From Aquirufa antheringensis (lineage in GTDB: Bacteria; Bacteroidota; Bacteroidia; Cytophagales; Spirosomataceae): DNA of 64,000 bases. The stretch lies in the NCBI RefSeq assembly GCF_004307425.1, contig NZ_SEWZ01000002.1, forward strand, positions 128,935 through 192,934, read 5' to 3'. The notes below the pieces were generated by a model. It did no database searches and was not told the DNA's origin. It was given only the letters and a program-made list of their open reading frames with translations. A program made the translations under genes and the position numbers. Below, piece by piece: positions 1 through 9,461 of this stretch. Numbering within the stretch: the first letter of the stretch is position 1; each line of letters opens with the position of its first letter.

Positions 1-22
1 TTGCCAGCAACTCGCATGTTAA

Positions 23-202
23 TTAAATATTTTCAACGACAATTAAGTGGTTTACGGCACGAATCATACCTGCAATCGCTGGATTCAATTCTACCTCAAC
101 ACTCTTACGGATTTTACCTAATCCTAAAGCTGTGATCGTACGTTTTTGTACTTCAGGGCGCTTAATTGCACTTTTAACTTGAGTAATTTTAACTTTAGAC
201 AT
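23..202 (-). CDS. rpmD: 50S ribosomal protein L30
   Basis: Large-subunit protein L30, 59 residues, the normal bacterial length. The product starts MSKVKITQVKS and has the compact L30 fold with KRPEVQKRTITALGLGKI in the middle. An open frame continues upstream to 271, but that would overlap the end of rpsE and add 23 unrelated residues, so the ATG at 202 is chosen. It lies 34 nt after rpsE and is the last gene of the ribosomal run visible here; rplO would be expected next, beyond the left edge. Confidence 0.95.
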   Translation of the reverse strand: MSKVKITQVKSAIKRPEVQKRTITALGLGKIRKSVEVELNPAIAGMIRAVNHLIVVENI

Positions 203-236
203 TGTATGTTCTATTAGAGAGGCTTGCGCGCTCTGA

Positions 237-755
237 TTATCCATTAAATACTTTAGCAACTGAAATTCCACGTTGGAAAGCTACTGAGTGTGGAGCTCTC
301 ATCTTCACTAATGCATCGATGGTTGCCTTCACTACGTTGTGTGGGTTAGATGAACCTTTAGACTTAGCTAAGACATCATGAACACCTACTGATTCTAACA
401 CAGCACGCATCGCACCACCGGCGATCAATCCTGTACCTGGAGCAGCTGGCTTAATTAAAACGAAACCACCTGAGAATTTACCTAATTGCTCGTGAGGAAC
501 CGTGTTCTTCAACAAAGGAATTTGGAATAAGTTTTTCTTAGCGTCTTCGATACCTTTTGTGATAGCGTCAGTTACCTCGTTTGCTTTTCCTAAACCGTAT
601 CCTACGATACCAGCACCGTCACCTACGACAACGATTGCTGAGAAACTAAAACGACGACCACCCTTCACTACTTTTGCAACACGGTTGATGGCTACTACTT
701 TCTCCTTCAACTCACCTTCGTTAACCTTTATTGGTTTTGCTTGTAAATGCGACAT
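237..755 (-). CDS. rpsE: 30S ribosomal protein S5
   Basis: Small-subunit protein S5 (172 aa), which acts in decoding fidelity and contacts S4 and S8. The N-terminal S5 double-stranded-RNA-binding domain ([18 protein letters not shown], about residues 30-48) is followed by the C-terminal domain with the [11 protein letters not shown] segment. It sits between rplR (9 nt upstream) and rpmD, the usual spc order. Length and start are typical. Confidence 0.98.
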   Translation of the reverse strand: MSHLQAKPIKVNEGELKEKVVAINRVAKVVKGGRRFSFSAIVVVGDGAGIVGYGLGKANEVTDAITKGIEDAKKNLFQIPLLKNTVPHEQLGKFSGGFVLIKPAAPGTGLIAGGAMRAVLESVGVHDVLAKSKGSSNPHNVVKATIDALVKMRAPHSVAFQRGISVAKVFNG

Positions 756-764
756 ATCTATTTC

Positions 765-1112
765 TTAAAATTGTAAGCCACCCTCGCGAGCACCTTCAGC
801 TAATGATTTAATTCTTCCGTGATACAAATAACCGTTACGGTCAAAAACTACCTTCTCGATTCCAGCTGCTTTCGCTTTTGCAGCGATCGCTAAACCTACT
901 GTCTTAGCAGCTTCTATGTTGTTGTTCACTTTGTCTTTTGTATAAGATGTAGCTGAGAATAAAGTCTTACCAGCTAAATCATCTACTAATTGTGCATACA
1001 ATGCAGAATTAGAACGATATACAGTTAAACGCGGACGCTCCGCTGTTCCTGCGATCTTAGCACGAATCGCACGTTTAATGCGGGTTCTGCGTAAATTTTT
1101 GGTTGTTGCCAT
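765..1112 (-). CDS. rplR: 50S ribosomal protein L18
   Basis: L18 (115 aa) binds 5S rRNA together with L5 and L25. The basic N-terminus (residues 1-25) and the segment [10 protein letters not shown], followed by the C-terminal [19 protein letters not shown], are family hallmarks. It is placed between rplF and rpsE as in the standard spc operon, with 42 nt to rplF. Confidence 0.98.
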   Translation of the reverse strand: MATTKNLRRTRIKRAIRAKIAGTAERPRLTVYRSNSALYAQLVDDLAGKTLFSATSYTKDKVNNNIEAAKTVGLAIAAKAKAAGIEKVVFDRNGYLYHGRIKSLAEGAREGGLQF

Positions 1113-1154
1113 TTGTTAACTTGTTTGTGTGGATTTCCGGCCCACGCTTATAAT

Positions 1155-1712
1155 TTATTTTTTACCGCCCGCTTTACCAGCTTTGCGACGTACTTGCTCT
1201 CCTTGGAAACGAACACCTTTACCTTTGTAAGGTTCAACTGGACGTAACGACTTGATCTTCGCAGCTACTTGACCAATTAATTGCTTATCGATCGAATTCA
1301 ATGTAACCATTGGATTCTTACCTTTCTCCATTGCTGTCACAATAGATACTTCTGTAGGAATCGCCATGAAAATCGCGTGAGAGTAACCCAAGCTTAATTC
1401 TAAAATATTTCCTTGATTTGCGGCCTTGTAACCAACCCCGATGATTTCCAACACTTTTTGGTAACCTTCACTCACACCCACGACCATATTATTGATCAAT
1501 GAACGATATAAACCGTGCATCGCTTTGTGACGTTTTTGTTCTGTAGGACGTGCCACAGTTAAAACACCCTCTTCGATAGTAATGATCATATCTTGATCAA
1601 CTTGTTGCGACAAAGTTCCTTTAGGACCTTTTACTGTCACTAAATTACCAGCACTTACGTCTACAGTTACTCCTGCAGGGATGGTGATAATTTTCTTTCC
1701 AATTCTTGACAT
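1155..1712 (-). CDS. rplF: 50S ribosomal protein L6
   Basis: L6 (185 aa) binds 23S rRNA near the sarcin-ricin loop. Two L6 domains are visible; the second ends with the signature PYKGKGVRFQGEQVRRKAGK near the C-terminus. The starting MSRIGKK is typical. Upstream is rpsH, separated by 58 nt. Confidence 0.98.
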   Translation of the reverse strand: MSRIGKKIITIPAGVTVDVSAGNLVTVKGPKGTLSQQVDQDMIITIEEGVLTVARPTEQKRHKAMHGLYRSLINNMVVGVSEGYQKVLEIIGVGYKAANQGNILELSLGYSHAIFMAIPTEVSIVTAMEKGKNPMVTLNSIDKQLIGQVAAKIKSLRPVEPYKGKGVRFQGEQVRRKAGKAGGKK

Positions 1713-1770
1713 TAGACTTTAATTATAGCTTAAATTTCGAGATCGCTCCCCTTTCAGCGTGAAACAATTA

Positions 1771-2166
1771 TTAATATACGTAACAAAGTACTTCTCCACC
1801 TACGTGTAAAGTACGAGCCTCTTTATCTGTGATTACTCCCTTAGAAGTAGACAAGATAGCGATACCTAATCCGTTTAATACGCGTGGTAACTCTTCAGCA
1901 CCATTGTATTTACGAAGACCTGGCTTAGAGATACGAGTCAAGTTAACGATAGCAGGTTGCTTCGTAACTGAGTTGTATTTCAACGCAATTTTGATGGTTC
2001 CCTGTACGGATGAATCATCGAATTTATAGTTTGAAATGTATCCTTTATCAAAAAGTACTTTCGTAATTTCCTTTTTAATGTTGGAAGCAGGAATTTCAAC
2101 TACCCTATGGCGTGCCTTCAAGGCATTTCTCAATCGGGTTAAATAATCTGCTATTGGATCTGTCAT
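1771..2166 (-). CDS. rpsH: 30S ribosomal protein S8
   Basis: S8 (131 aa), a primary 16S rRNA binder and, in enterobacteria, the autogenous repressor of the spc operon. [15 protein letters not shown] is the normal N-terminus, so the ATG at 2166 is chosen although the frame stays open to 2208. The C-terminal [14 protein letters not shown] motif is intact. Spacing to rpsN is 76 nt. Confidence 0.97.
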   Translation of the reverse strand: MTDPIADYLTRLRNALKARHRVVEIPASNIKKEITKVLFDKGYISNYKFDDSSVQGTIKIALKYNSVTKQPAIVNLTRISKPGLRKYNGAEELPRVLNGLGIAILSTSKGVITDKEARTLHVGGEVLCYVY

Positions 2167-2242
2167 TGTTTTTAAATTTGCCGCAGGTCTTTTAAAATGG
2201 GCCTGCAAAATTACAAAAATGAATTTAATTAATCAAATAATA

Positions 2243-2512
2243 TTACCAGCTTGATTTAGTTACACCTGGAATCAAACCATTGGATGCCATTTCACGGAAC
2301 GTAACACGGCTAATACCGAACTTACGCATGTATCCACGAGGACGTCCTGTTAATTTACAACGGTTGTGTAAACGTACAGGAGATGCATTTTTTGGAAGTT
2401 TATCCAATCCAACGTAATCTCCAGCTGCTTTTAAAGCTGCGCGCTTCACTGCATATTTTGCAACTGCTGCTTCGCGTTTTCTTTCTCTTGCTTTTACTGA
2501 CTCTTTAGCCAT
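2243..2512 (-). CDS. rpsN: 30S ribosomal protein S14, zinc-independent form
   Basis: S14 (89 aa) with the [19 protein letters not shown] core. It has no paired CxxC motifs, so it is the longer C-minus form rather than the 61-residue zinc form; this matters for zinc-responsive ribosome remodelling, since no swap partner is seen here. It lies between rplE and rpsH. Confidence 0.97.
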   Translation of the reverse strand: MAKESVKARERKREAAVAKYAVKRAALKAAGDYVGLDKLPKNASPVRLHNRCKLTGRPRGYMRKFGISRVTFREMASNGLIPGVTKSSW

Positions 2513-2555
2513 TTTGTAAAAATTTAAAGGTTTTTATGAAAGCCTAAAGGGCTAT

Positions 2556-3110
2556 TTATTTTTTTTGATTTGCAAAAGGCATTCCAACCGCTGCTAATAA
2601 AGCATAAGCTTCTTCATCTGTTCCAGCAGTCGTCACAAACGTGATGTCCATACCAGAGATCTTGCTTACTTTATCGATTGAAATCTCAGGGAAGATGATT
2701 TGCTCTTTCACCCCTAAGGTATAGTTTCCACGACCATCAAATCCTTTTTCAGAGATTCCTTTAAAGTCACGAACACGTGCTAAAGAAACTGTTGTTAAAC
2801 GATCTAAGAATTCGTACATCTTATCTCCACGTAACGTTACTTTCACACCGATAGGCATATCTTCACGTAACTTAAAGTTCGAAATAGCTTTCTTTGAGAT
2901 CGTAGCTACCGCCTTTTGACCAGCGATTTGTGTGATTTCTTCGATTGCGATATCGATTAATTTTTTGTCCGACACTGCGGCTCCTACACCCTTGTTGATT
3001 ACGATTTTAGTAATCTTAGGCACTTGCATGATAGACTTGTACTGAAACTTTTCTTTTAAGCTTGGTACAACCTCCTTAACAAAACGTTCTTTTAATCTAG
3101 GTACTGCCAT
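2556..3110 (-). CDS. rplE: 50S ribosomal protein L5
   Basis: L5 (184 aa) binds 5S rRNA and contacts the P-site t[13 protein letters not shown] at 3110 is the expected start; the frame is open ten residues further upstream (to 3140) but that extension lies in the intergenic spacer. Conserved [15 protein letters not shown] and the C-terminal [15 protein letters not shown] are present. Upstream gene is rplX, 43 nt away. Confidence 0.97.
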   Translation of the reverse strand: MAVPRLKERFVKEVVPSLKEKFQYKSIMQVPKITKIVINKGVGAAVSDKKLIDIAIEEITQIAGQKAVATISKKAISNFKLREDMPIGVKVTLRGDKMYEFLDRLTTVSLARVRDFKGISEKGFDGRGNYTLGVKEQIIFPEISIDKVSKISGMDITFVTTAGTDEEAYALLAAVGMPFANQKK

Positions 3111-3153
3111 TGTAGTATATTTTGTGGATTTCCGACCCACGGTTAAGTTCTAA

Positions 3154-3489
3154 TTATGCGATAAATTTACCAGTCGCTTTAGAATAGCGTTGTAATTTAC
3201 CTTTCTCGTTCAATTTACGACCTGTACGTACAGGCTTTCCATTTTCTACTACCATTAAGTTAGAGATGTGGATTGAACCTTCACGCTTTTCGATTCCTCC
3301 TTGAGGATTAGCTGCAGATGGCTTAACGTGCTTCGTTTGCAAGTTAGCTCCTTCTACGATTGCACGAGATTTTTCAACAATCACTTGTGTGATAACTCCT
3401 GTCTTGCCTTTCGCGTTACCTGCGATCACTTGAACAGTATCTCCTTTTTTAACGTGCAATTTTGCTGGTTTACTTGTATTTTTTTCCAT
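3154..3489 (-). CDS. rplX: 50S ribosomal protein L24
   Basis: L24 (111 aa), an assembly-initiator protein of the large subunit. The KOW motif (KKGDTVQVIAGNAKGKTG, about residues 14-31) is clear, followed by the IHISNLMVV segment. Upstream is rplN, 41 nt away. Confidence 0.97.
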   Translation of the reverse strand: MEKNTSKPAKLHVKKGDTVQVIAGNAKGKTGVITQVIVEKSRAIVEGANLQTKHVKPSAANPQGGIEKREGSIHISNLMVVENGKPVRTGRKLNEKGKLQRYSKATGKFIA

Positions 3490-3530
3490 TGTATGATTAT
3501 TAAATTGGGTACACCCAATATCTCATCTAA

Positions 3531-3899
3531 TTATAAAACTTCAGGGGCTAGGGAAACAATTTTCATGAATCCTGCATCACGCAATTCACGCGCAACTGGC
3601 CCGAAAATACGAGTTCCTTTCGGCTCATCATTTGCGTTTAATAAAACGGCTGCGTTATCTTCGAAACGAATGTAAGAACCATCTTTACGACGAATTTCTT
3701 TCTTCACACGAACAACTACTGCTCTTGAAACGGTTCCTTTCTTCATACTAGAAGAAGAAAGAGCAGACTTCACAGAAACGACAATCTTATCTCCAATAGA
3801 AGCGTATCTTTTGCCAGTACCGCCTAATACGCGAATGACTAAAACTTCTTTTGCTCCAGAATTATCCGCTACACCCAATCTTGATTCTTGCTGTAACAT
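3531..3899 (-). CDS. rplN: 50S ribosomal protein L14
   Basis: L14 (122 aa), the intersubunit-bridge protein. [19 protein letters not shown] and the C-terminal [13 protein letters not shown] are diagnostic. It sits at the S10/spc junction between rpsQ and rplX, with no visible terminator between them, so both parts are probably one transcript here. Confidence 0.98.
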   Translation of the reverse strand: MLQQESRLGVADNSGAKEVLVIRVLGGTGKRYASIGDKIVVSVKSALSSSSMKKGTVSRAVVVRVKKEIRRKDGSYIRFEDNAAVLLNANDEPKGTRIFGPVARELRDAGFMKIVSLAPEVL

Positions 3900-3944
3900 T
3901 ATATTTGATCTTTAAATTTTAAATTTTGAATAACAATCTTAGAA

Positions 3945-4202
3945 TTATTTCGCTTTTGCGATTACTTCTAATAATCTCCAACACTTGTTTTTAGAAAGAG
4001 GACGTGTCTCCATTACTTTCACTGTGTCACCGATTCCGCACTCGTTGTTCTCATCGTGTGCCATCAATTTTGTTGTCTTTTGTACGAACTTTCCGTACAA
4101 TGGGTGCTTAACCTTACGGTCAACGGTGATGGTGATAGACTTATCCATCTTGTTACTCACCACTTTCCCAATTCTTACTTTTCTCAGGTTTCTTTCTTCC
4201 AT
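3945..4202 (-). CDS. rpsQ: 30S ribosomal protein S17
   Basis: S17 (85 aa), a primary 16S rRNA-binding OB-fold protein. The conserved [19 protein letters not shown] and [13 protein letters not shown] segments are visible. Last S10-type gene before rplN; 67 nt after rpmC. Confidence 0.97.
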   Translation of the reverse strand: MEERNLRKVRIGKVVSNKMDKSITITVDRKVKHPLYGKFVQKTTKLMAHDENNECGIGDTVKVMETRPLSKNKCWRLLEVIAKAK

Positions 4203-4269
4203 GGTTGTTGGATTACTTGTTAAACAATTGGCCGATAGCGTAGTTGAATCAGCCTATTAAAATTAATAC

Positions 4270-4461
4270 TTATGCTTTTGTTGCCGCGCTTAGAGCAGTT
4301 TCTAATTTCGCGATCAATTTGCGGTTTTGACGAATACGCATCGGATTTTCAATCGGTGAAATAGCGTGAGCTAATTTCAAACGAGAGATATTCTCTTGCT
4401 CAGCAGCGATCTGCTTCTTTAATTCTTCAACTCCTAATTTTTGTATTTCTGCGTTTTTCAT
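4270..4461 (-). CDS. rpmC: 50S ribosomal protein L29
   Basis: L29 (63 aa), a small two-helix protein at the peptide exit tunnel that helps dock trigger factor and SRP. The motif LGVEELKKQIAAEQEN and the C-terminal NPMRIRQNRKLIAKLET match the family. It lies between rplP and rpsQ. Confidence 0.96.
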   Translation of the reverse strand: MKNAEIQKLGVEELKKQIAAEQENISRLKLAHAISPIENPMRIRQNRKLIAKLETALSAATKA

Positions 4462-4502
4462 AACAATGTTATTTGGATGTATTAAACTGTGGGTTTAATA
4501 TC

Positions 4503-4922
4503 CTATTCTGAATAATCTCTACGAACAACAAACTTCGTACGCATTGGCAACTTCTGTGCTGCTAAACGTAAAGCCTCTTGAGCAACCGCCAAAGGTACAC
4601 CTGACGATTCAAACAAGATAGTTCCTGGGCGAACATTAGCTACCCAATACTCAGGAGCACCTTTACCCTTACCCATACGAACCTCTGCAGGCTTCTTAGT
4701 GATAGGTTTGTCAGGGAAAACACGGATCCAAACTTGTCCTTCACGTTTCATAGCACGGGTTACCGAGATACGAGCTGCTTCAATTTGACGAGCGGTGATA
4801 CGACCTGGCTCTAAAGATTTAATAGCGAATGATCCAAAATCAATCTCGTGGCCACGGGTTGCAACACCTCTAACGCGACCTTTTTGTTGCTTACGAAATT
4901 TCGTTCTTTTTGGTTGTAACAT
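4503..4922 (-). CDS. rplP: 50S ribosomal protein L16
   Basis: L16 (139 aa) binds near the peptidyl-transferase centre and the A-site tRNA elbow. [16 protein letters not shown] at the N-terminus and [15 protein letters not shown] are the standard signatures. 41 nt upstream of rpmC and 35 nt after rpsC. Confidence 0.98.
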   Translation of the reverse strand: MLQPKRTKFRKQQKGRVRGVATRGHEIDFGSFAIKSLEPGRITARQIEAARISVTRAMKREGQVWIRVFPDKPITKKPAEVRMGKGKGAPEYWVANVRPGTILFESSGVPLAVAQEALRLAAQKLPMRTKFVVRRDYSE

Positions 4923-4957
4923 CTTCTTATAAGTCTAATATCTAATTCAAATATATT

Positions 4958-5776
4958 TTATCGCTTTCCACCACGGCCACGGTTCGCACCGCCAGCACCT
5001 GGTTTGTTACGGTCTCCACCTTGATCTGCTCCTTCTGGACGACGGCCACGACCACGGTCATCACCACGTCCACGAGGTCCACGATCACCACCGCGAGAAT
5101 CCGCTGCAGTTGATTGTAATCCCATGTTTGCATTAGGAGATAAATCTGGCTTACCGAAAACTTCTCCACGGAACACCCATACCTTGATACCGATCTTTCC
5201 GTAAACAGTTAAAGCTTCAGAGATAGCGTAATCTACGTCAGCACGAAGTGTGTGAAGAGGAATACGTCCTTCTTTGTATCCTTCAGAACGTGCCATTTCA
5301 GCACCACCTAAACGACCTGATAATTTTAATTTAATTCCTTGTGCTCCTACACGCATTGCTGACGCGATTGCTTGCTTCATCGCACGACGGAAAGAAATAC
5401 GAGCTTGTAATTGTTGAGCGATAGCTTCACCGATTAATTTCGCATCGATTTCTGGACGCTTAATCTCAAAGATGTTGATTTGAACATCCTTACCAGTGAT
5501 TTTCTTTAACTCTTCTTTTACTTTATCTACCTCAGCACCTTGCTTACCGATAACCACACCAGCACGAGCTGTGTTGATTGTCAAAGTGATGCGCTTTAAG
5601 GTACGCTCAATAATAACTTTTGAGATAGATCCTTTTGGAATACGAGCGGCTACGTACTTTCTGATTTTCTCGTCTTCGACAAGCTTATCAGCGAAAGTTT
5701 TACCTCCGTACCAATTAGAATCCCAACCTCTCACGATACCTAATCTTAATCCAATAGGGTTAATTTTTTGTCCCAT
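4958..5776 (-). CDS. rpsC: 30S ribosomal protein S3 with RG-rich tail
   Basis: S3 (272 aa), part of the mRNA entry-channel helicase site. An N-terminal KH domain with the [14 protein letters not shown] loop (about residues 78-92) is followed by the S3 C-terminal domain, which ends near [12 protein letters not shown]. After this comes a roughly 50-residue, low-complexity tail rich in Gly, Arg and Asp (from about residue 225 to the end, with repeated RGRG and GGDR). E. coli S3 is shorter (about 233 aa); Bacteroidota often carry basic S3 extensions, but an RG tail this long is noteworthy. Confidence 0.97.
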   Translation of the reverse strand: MGQKINPIGLRLGIVRGWDSNWYGGKTFADKLVEDEKIRKYVAARIPKGSISKVIIERTLKRITLTINTARAGVVIGKQGAEVDKVKEELKKITGKDVQINIFEIKRPEIDAKLIGEAIAQQLQARISFRRAMKQAIASAMRVGAQGIKLKLSGRLGGAEMARSEGYKEGRIPLHTLRADVDYAISEALTVYGKIGIKVWVFRGEVFGKPDLSPNANMGLQSTAADSRGGDRGPRGRGDDRGRGRRPEGADQGGDRNKPGAGGANRGRGGKR

Positions 5777-5799
5777 TTCTTGTTTTATCTAATAGTCTA

Positions 5800-6174
5800 T
5801 TATTCTGCTGAACTGGTTACTAAAGCGGGAGCCTCAGAAGAAGCCACTACAATAGTGATGTGATTTGAACGCTTCAAGATGCGGTGACCTCTTCCTTGCG
5901 GAGCAGGGCGTAAACGCTTAATCGAAGCACCTCCATCTACGAAGATCGTCTTGATAAACAAGTCAGCTTCCTCAATTTTAGCATCGACATGCTTGTTTTG
6001 CCAGTTAGAAACCGCAGAGAGTAATAATTTCTCTATCGATTTAGCACCAACTTTGGGCTCAAATTTTAAGATACCCAACGCTTTGGATACTTTCTGTCCA
6101 CGTACCATGTCTGCGACAATACGCATTTTCTGCGGCGACGTAGGAACATTTCTTAATTTAGCAATTGCTTCCAT
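5800..6174 (-). CDS. rplV: 50S ribosomal protein L22
   Basis: L22 (124 aa), whose beta-hairpin lines the peptide exit tunnel and can confer macrolide resistance when altered. The segment RVPTSPQKMR-like NVPTSPQKMRIVADMVRG and the hairpin-tip region IKRLRPAPQGRGHRI are present. The ATG at 6174 (MEAIAKLRN) is chosen over an in-frame TTG two codons upstream. Confidence 0.96.
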   Translation of the reverse strand: MEAIAKLRNVPTSPQKMRIVADMVRGQKVSKALGILKFEPKVGAKSIEKLLLSAVSNWQNKHVDAKIEEADLFIKTIFVDGGASIKRLRPAPQGRGHRILKRSNHITIVVASSEAPALVTSSAE

Positions 6175-6209
6175 TTTCAATATTGATTAAGACCCGAGAG
6201 TCTATCTAA

Positions 6210-6488
6210 TTACCTTTTACCTTTGTCTTTTTTCGCCACGTGACCACGGAAGTTACGTGTGGGAGAGAACTCACCTAATTTGTGACCAACCATATTCTCT
6301 GTTGCAAATACAGGGATAAATTTATTCCCGTTGTGAACTGCGAATGTGTGACCTACGAAATCTGGAGAGATCATTGAACGTCTAGACCATGTTTTAATCA
6401 CGGATTTCTTTCCGGATTCGTTCATAGCCTGAACCTTGTTGTCAAGGCGGTAATCAATGTAAGGACCTTTTTTTAGTGAACGTGCCAT
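6210..6488 (-). CDS. rpsS: 30S ribosomal protein S19
   Basis: S19 (92 aa) in the head of the small subunit, partner of S13. [15 protein letters not shown] and the C-terminal [13 protein letters not shown] are family signatures. Only 4 nt separate it from the rplB stop, suggesting tight translational coupling. Confidence 0.98.
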   Translation of the reverse strand: MARSLKKGPYIDYRLDNKVQAMNESGKKSVIKTWSRRSMISPDFVGHTFAVHNGNKFIPVFATENMVGHKLGEFSPTRNFRGHVAKKDKGKR

Positions 6489-6492
6489 CTAA

Positions 6493-7320
6493 CTATTTTT
6501 TTCTTCTACTGATGATAAGACGATTTGTGTTTTTCTTTGGATTACGAGTTTTCTTACCCTTAGCCAATAAACCGTTACGAGAACGTGGGTGACCTCCTGA
6601 AGAGCGACCCTCACCACCACCCATTGGGTGATCGACTGGGTTCATTACAACACCACGAACACGTGGACGACGACCTAACCAACGGTGACGTCCTGCTTTA
6701 CCTAAGTTCACGTTCATGTGATCCGAGTTAGATACTGTACCGATTGTCGCAAGACAACGAGCAAGTACCATACGCATCTCACCTGAAGGCAATTTCAAGG
6801 TTGCATATTTTCCATCACGTGCTAACAATTGAGCGTACGTTCCAGCAGAACGAGCCATTTCAGCTCCTTTACCAGGTTGTAATTCGATTGCGTGCACTAA
6901 TGTACCTAATGGGATGTTTGCCAAAGGCAATGTATTTCCCACCTCTGGAGCTACTTTCTCTCCTGAGATAACTGTTTGGCCTACCTGGATACCAGCTGGT
7001 GCCAAGATATATGATTTTTGACCGTCTGTATACTCAATAAGAGCGATACGAGAAGTACGGTTTGGATCGTATTCTACTGTTAATACCGTTGCAGGAACGT
7101 CCATTTTAGCACGAGTGAAATCAATCACACGGTAACGACGCTTGTGACCACCACCGATATAACGCATCGAGCGACGACCATCTGCATTTCTACCACCCGT
7201 TCTTTTGATCGGCTCTAGTAAAGGCTTGTACGGTTTGTCCGTAGTAATCTCCTCGAACGTCGGCGCGATGCGGTGACGTTGTCCTGGAGTTGTTGGTTTA
7301 ATTTTTTTAATTGCTGCCAT
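6493..7320 (-). CDS. rplB: 50S ribosomal protein L2
   Basis: L2 (275 aa), required for subunit association and peptidyl transfer. The N-terminal RNA-binding domain holds [20 protein letters not shown], and the C-terminal domain has [20 protein letters not shown] with the conserved histidine of the GGGEGR region. Full length; 45 nt after rplW. Confidence 0.98.
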   Translation of the reverse strand: MAAIKKIKPTTPGQRHRIAPTFEEITTDKPYKPLLEPIKRTGGRNADGRRSMRYIGGGHKRRYRVIDFTRAKMDVPATVLTVEYDPNRTSRIALIEYTDGQKSYILAPAGIQVGQTVISGEKVAPEVGNTLPLANIPLGTLVHAIELQPGKGAEMARSAGTYAQLLARDGKYATLKLPSGEMRMVLARCLATIGTVSNSDHMNVNLGKAGRHRWLGRRPRVRGVVMNPVDHPMGGGEGRSSGGHPRSRNGLLAKGKKTRNPKKNTNRLIISRRKK

Positions 7321-7365
7321 TTAATTAGTTCAATTTATCGGGATGAACCCCCTTAGTTTTTTTAA

Positions 7366-7653
7366 TTAGATTCCTTGGTAGAAGTCAATTACTTCACCTG
7401 GAGCTACTGTTACAATTGCTTTCTTGATCGTAGAAGTACGTCCAGAAGTGACTTTCGTACGTGTAGACTTGGATTTTACTTTTCCAATCTGACGCATTGT
7501 TTTCACATCTTGAACATCAACACCGTACATCTTCTTCACCTCTTTGGCAATCTCAATCTTATTTGCTGTCAACTCAACAACAAACGTGTATTGGCCTTTC
7601 TCTTGCATGGCTTGCGACTTTTCAGTCAAGGCCGGACGTTTAATAATGCCCAT
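7366..7653 (-). CDS. rplW: 50S ribosomal protein L23
   Basis: L23 (95 aa) at the exit-tunnel rim, docking site for trigger factor. Starts MGIIKRPALTEKS and contains VELTANKIEIAKEVKKMYGV, the expected beta-alpha segment. Standard position between rplD and rplB. Confidence 0.97.
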   Translation of the reverse strand: MGIIKRPALTEKSQAMQEKGQYTFVVELTANKIEIAKEVKKMYGVDVQDVKTMRQIGKVKSKSTRTKVTSGRTSTIKKAIVTVAPGEVIDFYQGI

Positions 7654-7689
7654 TTTTATTTTCGTTTATAACAGAAAAACTTCTGTCAA

Positions 7690-8319
7690 TTAGTTACTGA
7701 ATGATGACTCAATTTTTTCAATCGCTGCAGTCGTGATTAACAACTTACCTGCGTTCACTAAATCGTATGTGTTCACATCTCCTGCGGTTGTTACCTTAGT
7801 CTTAGGAACGTTACGACCAGATAATACAACATTCTTGTCTACTTCTGGAGTGATCAATAATGTCTTAGTGTTATCTAATTGAAGCGCCTTTAACATCGCT
7901 AAATACGCTTTCGTTTGTGGTGTTGCGAAAGAAACTGAATCCAAGATCGCGATATCTCCACTTTGAGCCTTAGCAGCTAAAGCTGATTGGCGTGCCAATG
8001 CTTTCACTTTCTTGTTCAACTTGAAGTGGTAATCACGTGGGCGTGGTCCGAAGATACGTCCACCACCTTTCATCAAAGGAGATTTCATTGAACCTGCACG
8101 CGCACCACCCGTACCTTTTTGTTTCTTAATCTTGCGAGTCGAGCGAGAAACTTCTGCACGCTCTTTCGCTTTGTGTGTTCCTTGACGTTGGTTAGCTAAA
8201 TATTGCTTCACATCTAAGTAAACCACATGCTCGTTAGGAACGATACCAAAGATTTCGTCAGAAAGAGTAATTTTCTTTCCGGTATCTTTTCCTGCTATGT
8301 TATATACTGATAATTCCAT
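7690..8319 (-). CDS. rplD: 50S ribosomal protein L4
   Basis: L4 (209 aa), exit-tunnel protein; in E. coli it also represses its own S10 operon through the leader RNA. The conserved tunnel loop KKQKGTGGARAGSMKSPLMKGG (about residues 68-90) is intact. Since this operon has a long leader (see 8975-9336), an L4-type feedback is possible but not shown by the sequence. Confidence 0.98.
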   Translation of the reverse strand: MELSVYNIAGKDTGKKITLSDEIFGIVPNEHVVYLDVKQYLANQRQGTHKAKERAEVSRSTRKIKKQKGTGGARAGSMKSPLMKGGGRIFGPRPRDYHFKLNKKVKALARQSALAAKAQSGDIAILDSVSFATPQTKAYLAMLKALQLDNTKTLLITPEVDKNVVLSGRNVPKTKVTTAGDVNTYDLVNAGKLLITTAAIEKIESSFSN

Positions 8320-8356
8320 GTTTCAGAATGTCTATTGTTTAGGCTAGGCCCAATTT

Positions 8357-8974
8357 TTAATTTTCAATGATTACGTATGAGTTCTTAGCTCCAGGTACTG
8401 ATCCAGAAACTACTAATAAGTTTTTCTCTGGATAGATTCTCAAAACTTGTAAGTTTTGAACCTTTACACGATTACCACCTGTACGACCCGCCATGCGTAA
8501 GCCTTTAAATACACGAGATGGGAATGAACACGCACCAATTGAACCCGGGTGACGACCGCGGTTATGCTGACCGTGAGTTTGACCACCCACACCGGCAAAT
8601 CCGTGACGCTTAACAACACCCTGGAAACCTTTACCTTTAGAAGTACCCACTACGTCAACGTAAGTGTCTAGCTCTAACATCTCAACAGTTAAAACATCCC
8701 CTAATGCAAGAGGTTGCTCAAACGTGCGAAATTCTACCAATTTCTTCTTGGGAGTTGTATTTGCTTTTTTGAAGTGACCCAACAAAGATTTTGTTGTGTG
8801 CTTTTCTTTTTTCTCACCGTAGCCGATTTGAACAGCGTTATAGCCTTCTTTCTCTACAGTTTTCACTTGTGTAACCACACAAGGACCGGCTTCAATTAGC
8901 GTACATGGAACAGCTTTACCGTCTTCCATGTATAGGCTAGTCATTCCGACTTTTTTACCAATAATTCCTGACAT
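8357..8974 (-). CDS. rplC: 50S ribosomal protein L3
   Basis: L3 (205 aa), an early assembly protein near the peptidyl-transferase centre. [13 protein letters not shown] at the start and [17 protein letters not shown], with the Gln that can be methylated in E. coli L3, are clear. It is the first gene of the run: no rpsJ (S10) lies upstream, where Bacteroidota usually have it directly before rplC. A strong promoter motif sits about 370 nt upstream. Confidence 0.98.
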   Translation of the reverse strand: MSGIIGKKVGMTSLYMEDGKAVPCTLIEAGPCVVTQVKTVEKEGYNAVQIGYGEKKEKHTTKSLLGHFKKANTTPKKKLVEFRTFEQPLALGDVLTVEMLELDTYVDVVGTSKGKGFQGVVKRHGFAGVGGQTHGQHNRGRHPGSIGACSFPSRVFKGLRMAGRTGGNRVKVQNLQVLRIYPEKNLLVVSGSVPGAKNSYVIIEN

Positions 8975-9336
8975 AATATGTTAATATTTAAAATATAAAT
9001 ATGCTTACAAGGCTATCGTGGCTTGTTGTAAGACTTTTATTCAAAATCATCGTTCAACTGAACGTGATATAGGAATCTAAACAATAAAAAAAAGCAGAAT
9101 TGGTATAAGGCGACAAGATGAGTCCACTGTGGATAACAGTGAAAAAACACCTTGTGTAGCTTAATATTTAATTAATGGGCTGGGCATTCAGCGGTCATCA
9201 ATCAATACCAGTTCTAACACAAAAATCAAGCTTTCCTCGATTTAAGACCTGTTTGACATGCATTTTATGTGTTTTAAATAAATTCGGGAAGTTCTGCCAA
9301 CCTCTCTCTGAATAAAAAACTGCGTTTGTCGAACGG
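8975..9336 (-). other. Long 5' leader of the ribosomal operon
   Basis: About 360 nt between the inferred transcription start and rplC, with no open frame of note. It contains at least two hairpins: 9004-9032 (CTTACAA paired with TTGTAAG, about 30 nt before the rplC ATG) and 9125-9141 (CACTGT paired with ACAGTG). The second overlaps a perfect DnaA-box sequence TGTGGATAA at 9128-9136. A leader of this length on a ribosomal operon suggests autogenous control, but no known leader class was recognised. Confidence 0.5.
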
Positions 9337-9341
9337 GAGTG

Positions 9342-9368
9342 CAAAGGTAGGAAAAAAAATAATACAAA
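9342..9368 (-). promoter_or_regulatory. Promoter of the rplC-rpmD operon
   Basis: On the minus strand, TACCTTTG (9349 to 9342) is a perfect TAnnTTTG -7 element of the Bacteroidota type. A TTTG at 9368-9365 lies 15 nt upstream, slightly closer than the usual 17-20. Start of transcription would be near 9336. Confidence 0.6.
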
Positions 9369-9407
9369 CAAGGGGGTGGGTAAAAATATTTTGAGAATCA
9401 GGAGATT

Positions 9408-9439
9408 AGTCGCTAGTCACTAGTCGGGAGTCGACAGTG
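9408..9439. repeat. AGTC-family heptamer repeat (short)
   Basis: Four to five consecutive 7-bp units of the form AGTCGCT, AGTCACT, AGTCGGG, AGTCGAC. Same family as the larger arrays at 18872-19010, 19121-19204 and the in-gene array at 58858-58944. Confidence 0.75.
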
Positions 9440-9461
9440 AAAATGGGGAATGGATAGGGAA

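Noticed and set aside
1-22. Start of rplO at the left edge
   Set aside because: Too few bases; the visible minus-strand codons (MRVAG) do not resemble a typical L15 start.
4942-5169. Minus-strand frame of 75 codons inside rpsC
   Set aside because: Shadow of the RG-rich S3 tail in another frame, with Val-rich low-complexity translation.
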